Assembly (NCBI RefSeq): GCF_013363975.1
Contig: NZ_JABWGN010000001.1
Location: 434,001-498,000 of the forward strand
Length of the DNA: 64,000 bases
Direction: 5' to 3'
From: Nonomuraea montanisoli
Lineage (GTDB): Bacteria; Actinomycetota; Actinomycetes; Streptosporangiales; Streptosporangiaceae
Shown here in pieces: positions 36,139 to 45,500 of the stretch. The position numbers were made by a program, and so were the translations under genes. Numbering within the stretch: the stretch's first letter is position 1; each line of letters starts with the position of its first letter. The notes under the pieces are model-generated. The model was not told the origin of the DNA. It worked only from the letters and a program-made list of their open reading frames with translations, and did no database searches.

Positions 36139-39100
36139 GTGAGCATCGTCGTAGTAAGGCGTCCCGAGCGGCGCCCGAGCCCCAAACCACCCCGCGGAGA
36201 GATCCTGCTGGAGTCGCCGCCGGAGATCCCGGAGGTGCAGGGGCAGGGGTTCATGATCGTGCTCACGTACCTGCCCATGCTGGCGGGCGGCGCGGCGATG
36301 GCGCTGATGTTCACGGCGGGCGGCAACTCCAACCCCATCATGTACGTGGCCAGCGGCATGTTCGCGGTGTCCATGGTCGGCATGACGATCGGCCAGATGG
36401 GCCGGCAGGCCGGCGAGCGCAGGTACCGGCTCAACGGCTCCCGCCGCGACTTCTTCCGTTACCTGTCGCAGGTGCGCTCCAAGGTCAGGCGGGCCGCCAA
36501 GCAGCAGCGCGAGGCGCTGGAGTGGAGCGGCCCCGAGCCCGACGCGCTGTGGTGGATCGCGATGGGCCCCCGCCTGTGGGAGCGCCGCCCCCGCGACGAC
36601 GACTTCAGCACGGTACGGCTCGGCACGGGCGTGCAGAAGCTGGCCATCCAGCTCATCCCGCCGGACTCCAAGCCCGTCGAGGACCTCGACGCCCTGTCGG
36701 CCGGCGCGCTGCGCAGGTTCGTGCGGGCGCACGCCACGGTGGCACGGCTGCCCGTGGCCGTCGCGCTCGGCTCGTTCGCCCGGATCAGGATCACCGGCGA
36801 CCCGGTGGCGGTGCGCGACATGGTGCGGGCCATGGTCGGCCAGATGGCGGTGTTCCACTCGCCGGACGACCTGCGCGTCATGGTGTGCGCCGACCAGGAG
36901 TGGATGGCCCACTGGGAGTGGATCAAGTGGCTGCCGCACGCGCTGCACCCCGACGAGATGGACGGCGCCGGCCAGGTCCGGCTCATGGCCGAGAACCTCG
37001 GCGAGCTGGACCGCCTCGTGGGCAACGAGCTGAAGGAGCGCGCCCGGTTCCGGCCCGGCTCGGCCGGTGACTCGTTGCCGTACCACGTGCTCATCGTGGA
37101 CGGCGGGCACGTGCCGCACGACTCGCAGCTCGGCACGGACGCCATCCAGGGCGTCACGGTGCTCGACCTGTCCGGCAACACCGGCGCGGTCGAGGAGAAG
37201 AGCACCCTGCGGCTGGACGTGCAGCCCGACGGGTTCCACATGGTCAAGATCGACCACACCGGCAAGGAGACCAAGACCCGCCTCGGCGACGCCGACCAGC
37301 TCGACTACCTGCGCGCCGAGGGCCTGGCCAGGCAGCTCGCCCCGCTGCGCGCCTCGGCCAACAACGCCGGCGAGCCGGAGGACGTGCTCGCGGCCAACAC
37401 CACGCTGACCGACCTGCTCGGCATCGGCGACCCTCTGCGCCTCGACACGGCGCTGAGCTGGCGGCCGCGAGCCGGCCGCAACCGGCTGCGCGTGCCCATC
37501 GGCCTCGGCGCCGACGGCCGCGTCGTCGAGCTGGACATCAAGGAGTCGGCGCAGGGCGGCATGGGCCCGCACGGCCTGGTCATCGGCGCCACCGGCTCCG
37601 GCAAGAGCGAGCTGCTGCGCACGCTGGTGCTCGGCCTGGCCGTCACCCACTCCTCCGAGATCCTCAACTTCGTCCTCGTCGACTTCAAGGGCGGCGCCAC
37701 GTTCCTCGGCCTGGAGTCGCTCTCCCACGTCTCCGCGGTCATCACCAACCTGGAGGACGAGCTCCCCCTGGTCGACCGTATGCACGACGCGCTGCACGGC
37801 GAGATGGTGCGCCGCCAGGAGCTGCTGCGGGCGGCCGGCAACTACGCCTCGCTGCGCGACTACGAGCGGGCCCGCGAGCAGGGCGCCGAGCTGGCGCCGC
37901 TGCCGACGCTGTTCGTGGTGCTGGACGAGTTCAGCGAGCTGCTGACGGCCAAGCCGGAGTTCATCGAGCTGTTCGTGATGATCGGCCGGCTCGGCCGCTC
38001 GCTCGGCGTACACCTGCTGCTCGCCTCGCAGCGGCTGGAGGAGGGCCGCCTGCGCGGCCTCGACACCCACCTGTCGTACCGCATCGGCCTGCGCACGTTC
38101 TCCGCGATGGAGAGCCGCGTCGTGCTGGGCGTGGCCGACGCCTACGAGCTGCCGCCGGCGCCCGGCAACGGCTTCCTCAAGTTCGACACGACCGGCATGA
38201 CCCGGTTCAAGGCCGCGTACGTGTCCGGGCCCTACCAGGCCGACCCCCGCCACGTCCCGGCCGACGCCGGCTCCGTGCTGCAGACCCAGATCGTCGAGTA
38301 CGGCCCCGGCCACGTGCCGATCCCCGTGGTCGAGCAGCCCGCGAAGGAGGTGGCGCCGGCCGAGGAGAAGGGGCCGCAGCGCAGCCTGCTCGACATCGTC
38401 GTGGAGCGGCTGGCCGATCAGGGCCCGGCCGCCCACCCGATCTGGCTGCCGCCGCTCGGCGAGCCGCCCACCCTCGCGCACCTGCTGCCGCCGCTGTCCG
38501 TCACCCCCGAGCTGGGCCTGTCCACGCCGGGCTGGGACGGCCGGGGCCGCCTGCACGCCGTCGTCGGCATCATCGACAAGCCGTTCGAGCAGCGGCGCGA
38601 CCCGTACTGGCTGGACCTGTCGGGCGCGGCGGGCCACGTCGGCGTCGCCGGCGGCACCCAGAGCGGCAAGAGCAACACGATCCGCACCCTGATCACCAGC
38701 ATGGCGCTCACCCACACGCCGCGCGAGGTGCAGTTCTACTGCCTCGACTTCGGCGGCGGCACGCTCGGCTCGCTGGAGGGACTCCCGCATGTCGGCGGCG
38801 TGGCCAGCCGCCTCGACGCCGAGCGGGTCCGCCGGACCGTCGCCGAGGTCTCCGGCCTGCTTCAGCGGCGCGAGCGCGACTTCACCGAGCGGGGCATCGA
38901 CTCGATGATCACCTACCGGCGGCAGGTCGCCGACGGCACCATCGAGGGCGACGGCTGGGGCGACGTGTTCCTGGTGGTCGACGGCTGGCTGACGATCCGC
39001 CAGGAGTTCGAGGGCCTGGAGGCCGTGATCACCGACCTGGCCGCCCGCGGCCTCGGCTACGGCATCCACGTGATCGCCTCCACCAACAAGTGGTCGGAGT

Positions 39101-40119
39101 TCCGGGCCAGCATCCGTGACCTGTTCGGCACGCGGCTGGAGTTCAAGCTCGGTGACGCGTACGAGTCGGAGGTCAACCGCAAGGCCGCGCTGGCCGTGCC
39201 CGAGGGCACCCCGGGCCGCGGCCTGACCAAGGAGGGCATGCACTTCCTGTCGGCGCTGCCGCGCATCGACGGTGTCCGCGTCACCGACGACCTGGCCGAC
39301 GGCGTGCGGTCGCTCGTGGACATCATCAGCGCCTCCTGGCAGGGCCCGCAGGCCCCTCCGGTGCGCCTGCTGCCGTCGCTGCTGCCCGCCGCGTCCCTGC
39401 CCGGACCGGACGAGACCGGGCCGGGCCGGATCGCGCTCGGCATCGACGAGGCGTCGCTGTCGCCGGTGCTGCTCGACTTCGACACCGACCCGCACTTCGT
39501 GGTGTTCGGCGACACCGAGTGCGGCAAGAGCAACGTGCTGAAGCTGATCATGGAGGGCCTGGTCGCGCGCAAGACGCCCAGGGAGGCCATGATGATCGTG
39601 ATCGACTACCGCCGGTCGCTGCTCGACACGGCGGTCACCGACCACCGCATCGGTTACGCCGCCTCCAGCAAGGCCGCGACGGACCTCGTCAACGACGCCC
39701 GCAGCGCCCTGCTCAAGCGGCTGCCGCCCGCCGACCTGACGCCCGAGCAGCTTCGCTCCCGGAGCTGGTGGGAGGGGTCCGACCTGTACATCGTCGTCGA
39801 CGACTACGACCTCGTCGCGACCTCGTCGACCAGCCCGCTGCAGGGGCTGGCCGACCTGCTGCCGCAGGCCCGCGACATCGGCCTGCACCTGATCCTCGCC
39901 CGCCAGATGGGCGGCGCCAGCCGGGCCCTGTACGACTCGGCGGTGCAGCGGATGAAGGAGATGGCCTCCCCGGCGCTGATCATGTCCGGCAACAAGGACG
40001 AGGGTGCGCTGTTCGGCAACGTCCGGCCGCAGCCGCTGCCGCAGGGCCGCGGCTTCTACGTGGACCGCCGGTTCGGCGCGCGGCTCGTCCAGACCGCCTA
40101 CCTGGAGCCGTCCGAGTAG
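36139..40119 (+). CDS. eccC: type VII secretion motor ATPase EccC
   Basis: This 1326-residue motor starts at GTG 36139 (MSIVVVRRPERRPSPKPPRG), the usual EccC opening; an upstream ATG 36067 is less likely. Two membrane helices lie near residues 38-75. Three FtsK-like ATPase modules follow. D1 has GATGSGKSE (about 482) and LFVVLDEFSELL; D2 has GGTQSGKSN (about 837) with FLVVDGW lacking the catalytic Glu; D3 has GDTECGKSN (about 1123) with YIVVDDYD. As known for this family, D1 is the main ATPase while D2 and D3 bind substrate signals. Length is normal. Confidence 0.95.
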   Translation: MSIVVVRRPERRPSPKPPRGEILLESPPEIPEVQGQGFMIVLTYLPMLAGGAAMALMFTAGGNSNPIMYVASGMFAVSMVGMTIGQMGRQAGERRYRLNGSRRDFFRYLSQVRSKVRRAAKQQREALEWSGPEPDALWWIAMGPRLWERRPRDDDFSTVRLGTGVQKLAIQLIPPDSKPVEDLDALSAGALRRFVRAHATVARLPVAVALGSFARIRITGDPVAVRDMVRAMVGQMAVFHSPDDLRVMVCADQEWMAHWEWIKWLPHALHPDEMDGAGQVRLMAENLGELDRLVGNELKERARFRPGSAGDSLPYHVLIVDGGHVPHDSQLGTDAIQGVTVLDLSGNTGAVEEKSTLRLDVQPDGFHMVKIDHTGKETKTRLGDADQLDYLRAEGLARQLAPLRASANNAGEPEDVLAANTTLTDLLGIGDPLRLDTALSWRPRAGRNRLRVPIGLGADGRVVELDIKESAQGGMGPHGLVIGATGSGKSELLRTLVLGLAVTHSSEILNFVLVDFKGGATFLGLESLSHVSAVITNLEDELPLVDRMHDALHGEMVRRQELLRAAGNYASLRDYERAREQGAELAPLPTLFVVLDEFSELLTAKPEFIELFVMIGRLGRSLGVHLLLASQRLEEGRLRGLDTHLSYRIGLRTFSAMESRVVLGVADAYELPPAPGNGFLKFDTTGMTRFKAAYVSGPYQADPRHVPADAGSVLQTQIVEYGPGHVPIPVVEQPAKEVAPAEEKGPQRSLLDIVVERLADQGPAAHPIWLPPLGEPPTLAHLLPPLSVTPELGLSTPGWDGRGRLHAVVGIIDKPFEQRRDPYWLDLSGAAGHVGVAGGTQSGKSNTIRTLITSMALTHTPREVQFYCLDFGGGTLGSLEGLPHVGGVASRLDAERVRRTVAEVSGLLQRRERDFTERGIDSMITYRRQVADGTIEGDGWGDVFLVVDGWLTIRQEFEGLEAVITDLAARGLGYGIHVIASTNKWSEFRASIRDLFGTRLEFKLGDAYESEVNRKAALAVPEGTPGRGLTKEGMHFLSALPRIDGVRVTDDLADGVRSLVDIISASWQGPQAPPVRLLPSLLPAASLPGPDETGPGRIALGIDEASLSPVLLDFDTDPHFVVFGDTECGKSNVLKLIMEGLVARKTPREAMMIVIDYRRSLLDTAVTDHRIGYAASSKAATDLVNDARSALLKRLPPADLTPEQLRSRSWWEGSDLYIVVDDYDLVATSSTSPLQGLADLLPQARDIGLHLILARQMGGASRALYDSAVQRMKEMASPALIMSGNKDEGALFGNVRPQPLPQGRGFYVDRRFGARLVQTAYLEPSE

Positions 40120-40129
40120 GTTGGCCGCC

Positions 40130-42535
40130 ATGTCGGAGGTGCGTTACCGGGTGGCGGGGCCGTCCTTCCCCGGCCTGGTCGAGCTGACGGCCGGGCCGGA
40201 GGGCGTCGTCCGGCTCCGGCACGAGACGGCCGCCGGGGTGCGGGGCTGGACGGCCGAGCCGGACCCGGCGGTGTGGCCGTGGCTGCTGGACGCGCTGCGC
40301 GAGGCGGGCTTCCCGGACGCGGCCCCGGAGCCGCCGGTGCCGGGCGGCCCGCTGTGCGAGATCACGGTCACCGGGACGGAATCGGCGGGCACGCTGGTGG
40401 TGCCCTGGCCGGGCGGCGGGGCGGCCGGGCTCGGGGGCGCGCTGCGGATCCTGGACGCGCTGGTGCGGCAGGTCGGCGGCGACGCGCTGGGCGAGCGGGG
40501 GGCGGGCGTACCGGACGAGCTGCCCCCACTGGTCCGCCGCCGCGCCCCGGACCCCGCTGCCTCCTCACCCGACCCCGCCGCCTCCTCTCCTGACTCCGCT
40601 GACTCCTCTCCTGACTCCGCTGACTCCTCACCTGAGCCTGCCGCCGCCGCGCCGCCCGGTGGGGCCGGGGCGTCGTCGGGCGTCCCGGTGAGCGGGCGCT
40701 TCGGCGCGCCGGGCGCCGCCGCGTTCGGCGTGGCCGGTGGGCGGCCCGCGTACGCCGTGTCCCGCCCGGGCGTCGCCTTCGCCCTGTACGGCCTGCCGGA
40801 CGAGGAGCCGCTGGGCGGCGCCACCGTGACGGACAGGCCCGCCCACGCCCTCGCGCTGGGCACGACGGGCGGCCGCGACCTCGTCGCCACCGGCGGCGAC
40901 GACGGCGTCATCCGGGTCTGGGACACCGCGGACGGGCGGCGGCTGCACGCCGCGACCGGGCACGGCGGCCCCGTCAGGGCGCTGGCGGCGAGCGGCGGAC
41001 TCGTCTACACGGGCGGCGACGACGGCCGGGTGCGGGTCTGGGACGCCGAGGGTTCCCTGGGCGCCGTGCCGGACGGCCACGAGGGCGCGGTCACAGCCGC
41101 CTGCGTCCATGGCACGCTGCTGGTCACGGGTGGGGAGGACGGGGTGGTCCGCCTCCTGGACGCGGCGGACGGCCGTCTCCTCCGGGTTCTGGGCGGCCAC
41201 GACGGCTGGGTGAACGCGGTCGCCGCCCGGGAGGGGCTCGTCGCCTCGGCAGGCTCGGACCGGGTCGTCCGGCTCTGGGACCCGGTGACCGGCGAGCCCG
41301 CGGGCACCCTGGACGGGCACGGGGCGAGCGTGACCGGGCTGGCGTTCCTCATGGTGGGGGGACGGGCGGCGCTGGCCTCCTGCGGTCTGGACGGCGAGGT
41401 GGTGGTCTGGGACCTGCGGGCGGCGGCGCCGACGGCGCGCTGGCGTGCGGGCGCGTGGGCGGCCGGCCTCACGGCGCTGGACGGCGACACCGCCGACCAC
41501 CGACTGCTGAGCGCGGACGACCGACCCGCGGGTGCGGATGACCGACCCGCGGGTGCGGATGACCGACCCGCGGGTGCGGATGACCGGGTCGTGAGTGCGG
41601 GGGACGGCGTGCGGGTCTGGGAGGCGGACGGCACGCCCCTGACGGTCCTCTCGACGGCCCCGGCGACGGCGGTCGCCCGAAGTGCCGGGCATCGGGGGGA
41701 ACGCGTCGTCGCGGGGTTCCCGGACGGAGTCGTGCGGGTCTGGCGGCTCGCGGACGGTGCGCCCGCCGCCGCCGAGGAGGCGCACGGGCCAGGCGGCGGC
41801 GTCGCGACCGAGGCGGTCTGGACGGACGGCGGTGTCACCGCTCTGGCGCTGGACGGGACGACGATCGTCTGCGGCACCGCCTCCGGCGCCGTGCGCCTCC
41901 ACGACACCCTGAGCGGAGTGGCCGTGGTGCCCACGCCGCACTCCGGGCCCGTGACGGGGCTCGTGCTCGACGGAGGGCTGCTGGTGTCCGGCGGCCTGGA
42001 CGGGACCGTGCGGACCTGGGACGTGCTCTCCGGACGGCCGCTGCGCCGCCTGCTCGGCCACACGGCGGGCGTCACCGCCGTCGTCACCGGCCGGGTGAAC
42101 GGCAGACGGGTCATCGCTTCGAGCGGGTACGACCGGGTCGTCCGGGTCTGGGACGCGGAGACGGGCGAGCCGCTGCTGATCGCCCACGGGCATCCCTTCC
42201 CCGTGTACGCGCTGGCGTTCGGCGAGGCCCCGGACGGCCGCACCGTCCTCGCCTCGGGCAGCTACGACGGCCGGATCCCCGTACGCGATCCGGTGACCGG
42301 CGACGACGTCGCCGTGCTCGGCGGCGCCCCCGGCGTGGTCCGGTGCCTGGGCTTCCTCGGCCCCGGAGTCCTGGCGGCGGGCACGGGCGACGGCACCGTA
42401 CGGGTGTGGCGCATGCCGGAGGAGGAGCCGGTCGCCGAGACGCGGCTGGCGGAGACCCCGCTGGCGCTGTCCCCGGGCCCATACGCGGTCACTCAGGGCG
42501 GAGTGATCAGCCTGACCACGTCGTACCCGGGATAG
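40130..42535 (+). CDS. WD40-repeat protein encoded next to eccC
   Basis: This 801-residue protein starts at ATG 40130, 10 bp after eccC. Residues 1-125 form an unrecognised alpha/beta domain. Residues 140-215 are linker with 7-residue repeats (DPAASSP, DSADSSP). From 240 onwards about eleven WD40 blades follow, with repeated GGDDGxxRVWD and GHxGxVxAL motifs, enough for one or two propellers. A 21-bp triple repeat encodes DDRPAGA inside the blades. No membrane helix or signal is seen, so it probably acts in the cytoplasm as a scaffold at the EccC motor. Its 3' end overlaps the next gene, on the other strand, by 43 bp. Confidence 0.8.
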   Translation: MSEVRYRVAGPSFPGLVELTAGPEGVVRLRHETAAGVRGWTAEPDPAVWPWLLDALREAGFPDAAPEPPVPGGPLCEITVTGTESAGTLVVPWPGGGAAGLGGALRILDALVRQVGGDALGERGAGVPDELPPLVRRRAPDPAASSPDPAASSPDSADSSPDSADSSPEPAAAAPPGGAGASSGVPVSGRFGAPGAAAFGVAGGRPAYAVSRPGVAFALYGLPDEEPLGGATVTDRPAHALALGTTGGRDLVATGGDDGVIRVWDTADGRRLHAATGHGGPVRALAASGGLVYTGGDDGRVRVWDAEGSLGAVPDGHEGAVTAACVHGTLLVTGGEDGVVRLLDAADGRLLRVLGGHDGWVNAVAAREGLVASAGSDRVVRLWDPVTGEPAGTLDGHGASVTGLAFLMVGGRAALASCGLDGEVVVWDLRAAAPTARWRAGAWAAGLTALDGDTADHRLLSADDRPAGADDRPAGADDRPAGADDRVVSAGDGVRVWEADGTPLTVLSTAPATAVARSAGHRGERVVAGFPDGVVRVWRLADGAPAAAEEAHGPGGGVATEAVWTDGGVTALALDGTTIVCGTASGAVRLHDTLSGVAVVPTPHSGPVTGLVLDGGLLVSGGLDGTVRTWDVLSGRPLRRLLGHTAGVTAVVTGRVNGRRVIASSGYDRVVRVWDAETGEPLLIAHGHPFPVYALAFGEAPDGRTVLASGSYDGRIPVRDPVTGDDVAVLGGAPGVVRCLGFLGPGVLAAGTGDGTVRVWRMPEEEPVAETRLAETPLALSPGPYAVTQGGVISLTTSYPG
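41513..41583 (+). repeat. 21-bp tandem repeat in the WD40 gene
   Basis: Three exact 21-bp units (GACCGACCCGCGGGTGCGGA plus one base) encode DDRPAGA and sit in a loop of the propeller. Confidence 0.8.
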
Positions 42536-45500
42536 CGGATCTCGGTGACCCCCGTCGCGATGTAGGCGTTGTCCAGCATCTCGCTGCGCCGCGTCCACGC
42601 CAGCTTGACGCGCTGGGCGTCGACCGGCCGGGCGGACGGCGCGAGCCGGGGCGCGTGGTGCGTGGCGACCAGCCGCCCGTCCGTCGTGACCGACAGGACG
42701 TACTGTGCCCTGGCCAGGGGAAGCCCCCGCGCCCCCGGGCCCTCCACGGCACGGTAGTCGAGGGAGAAGTAGAGCCGGCCGCGCTTCAGGCTCCACTCGC
42801 CCAGCTCGGCGCGGACGTTCGCTCCCGGGTACTCGACCTCGGCGACCCGGCGCAGCCACGCCTCGACGGCGTCGGGGTCGGCGCTCTCGGAGCGCAGCAC
42901 GTCCCGCAGGGTCTCTCCCGGCGGCAGCTCGTGCGGCGCCGCCTCGACGACGTCCTCGCCCCGGTCGCCCCACCGGGCCGCCGCACGCTCCAGCGGCGTG
43001 GCGGCGTCGTCGAGCGCGGCCCGGACGGTCAGCGGCGCCTGGTCGAGCTCCTGTTTGGCCCGCTCCAGCAGCGCGGCGGGCGAGCGCTCCTCCCGCACCC
43101 CCAGGGGCGTCCGGTCGTGACGGCCGGCGAGCCCGCCGAGGAAGTGGACGTCCTTCTCGGTGAGCGGCTGCTCCGGCGGCCGGCCCAGCAGCTCGTTCAC
43201 GGCGTCCCGCAGCCAGCCGCCGTCCGGGAGCGCCTCGTACGGGCCCCGGCCGAGCCACACCGTCAGGCCGTGCAGGCGGATCAGCTCCTCGGCGTTGAAC
43301 GAGTGGTCGCGGTGCGCGCCGTACACCTCGGCGGCGAGGTCGCCCAGCGCCCTGGTGTAGCGGAGGTGCTCGGGCGTGATCTGGTTGAAGGTGAGCCGGT
43401 CGCCGACGCGGTTGTCGCCGAAAAGGGTCACGACGCGGTCCAGCAGCCGGGCGTGCTCCAGCCACGAGCCGTCCACGGGGAAGCGCTTCAGCAGGACCCG
43501 GATGTGGTTCGGCACCATGCCGCGCTCCGGGTCCGTCCTGCTCCAGGGCGTCGGCACGAGGGGCTCGCCGTGCGGCAGCCGGTGCAGGGGAATCATCGGC
43601 TCGGGGACGTCCTCGCGGATGAGGTGCTCGTTCAGGGCCCACAGGTGGCGGTCGCGCAGTCCGGCGAGCTCGGGCACGGCGAGTCGCTGGAGGTCGTGCA
43701 CGCCGACCCAGCCCCGGCCCGGGCGGGCCCACTGCACGACGGCCGGACCCATGACGCTGCCGTCGCGAGCCGGCTGCTCCAGGTCCAGGACCCGCGTGGT
43801 CTTGCGCATGCGCGGGTCGAGGGACTCCAGATCCAGGCCGAGCAGCTGCCCGATCTTCTGGGCGTGGAGGTGGAGCGGCGCCAGCTCGGCCAGCATCGGC
43901 TGCTCCGCCCAGGTCTTCCAGCGCTCGGGAACGCGGCGTGTGAGCTCCACCCGCTCGCCCTTGCCGGCGCCGGCCGGGGCCCGCTCGAACCGCACGCGCA
44001 CGTGGAGCTGTGAACGGTCCACCGGGAGCCGGTGCTGATGGTTGAAATGCAGGTCGACGGCATCGCGCACGTCGGAGAAGAGCTTCAGCGCCGCCTGGGG
44101 CGACAGGTCCTTCGGCGCGCCGTACCGCAGGGTCAGCGTGAACTCGGTGACCCGCTGGAGCCGCCCGTCCGCGGCGCGCGCCTGCATTCTGCGCACCTCC
44201 AGCGTGTGCGCCGCGTCGCGGGTGACGACGTGGGCCTCGACGTCCTGCCGCACCTCCGCCATGGAACGCTCGCTCACCGTCCTGCGCGGGTCGAGGGCGT
44301 AGGCGTACTCCTGCCGGAGGATCTCCCGCATCTCCCCCGCCGCGACCAGCGGAGCGCGGGGCCCGGCGTCGTTGGCCGAGGCGCGGGGCTCGGGAGCGGA
44401 GCCGTCCTGGACACCGGCGTGAGCGGTCTCCGTGTCATGCCGGACGAGGTCGGACCGGTCCGCCCATGCCGGGTCGAGCCAGGTGGGCGCCTTCACCGGC
44501 TCCATGCCGAGCTGGCGGACGACCTGCTGTACCAGGACGAGGTCGGGTGCCTCGGTGCGGAAGTCCAGCGGTCCCCGCGCCGTGGAGTGGTCTCCGCGAG
44601 CGACCGTGCCCATCCAGGGGCCCACTGCCCGTTCGACCTGGACGCGCACGTGGAGCTGGTCCCCGTCGGCCGTGCGGTGCCGGCCGTTGACGTACCGGTC
44701 GAGCCCTTCCTGCAGGCGCGCGTTGAAGGCCCGCATCTCCTGCGGCGACAGGTCGGGCCAGGCGAACCGGAGCCGGACCGTGTACTCGGTGATGTGCCTG
44801 CGCTCACCCGCGGCGTCGTAGCCCTCGAAGCGACGCTGCTCGACGCGGGACGCCCCGGCATCGGCCGCCCGGAGCGTCAGGACGTCGGCGTGGGCGCGCT
44901 GGGCCTCCGACCGGGACGGCGCCACGGCGTGCTCGGGGTCGAGCGCGAAGGGGTGCGCTCCCCAGTCGTCGAGCATGGCGGCGACGGCGGCCCGCTCCCT
45001 CGGGGCGATCTCGTGGTTGGGCGGGAACGGGTGCGGCTCGTCCGGCCCGCCCGGCCGTGCCGGGGACGGCATGGTGCCGCCCGGCCGGCTGTCGACGCCG
45101 TAGAGCCGGTCCACCATCCGGCCGAAGTCCTCGCCGTCGATGGCCCGGCCCCACCACGGGCCGTTCTGCAGCTCGCGGAGCTTCTGCGTGATCACCCCGT
45201 GATCGACCCTGCCGTCGGACAACATCGTGGAGTGCTCGGCCGCCGTGGCGAACAGCTCGGCCGCCCGCCGCGTGAGCTCGGGGCCGGGGGGCTTGGCGAA
45301 GAACTCCGCCGCCGCCCTGTGCAGCGCCTCCGGGCCGATCTCGTGCGCCCGCGGTGTGCCGTACATGTGGCTGTTCCACTCCGCCAGGCGGGCCAGTCCT
45401 TCGAGCGTGCGCGGCGTGACCGGCTCGCTGTCCCCCAGGACGGTGGCGGCGTCCTCGAGGATCGAGCGGCCGTCGAGGTCCGCGCCGAGGTAGTAGAAGA

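Noticed and set aside
36046-40131. 1361-codon open frame on the minus strand opposite eccC
   Set aside because: It is a shadow of the eccC reading frame in high-GC DNA; the composition is Arg/Ala/Gly/Val/His-rich with no domain, while eccC has all family motifs.
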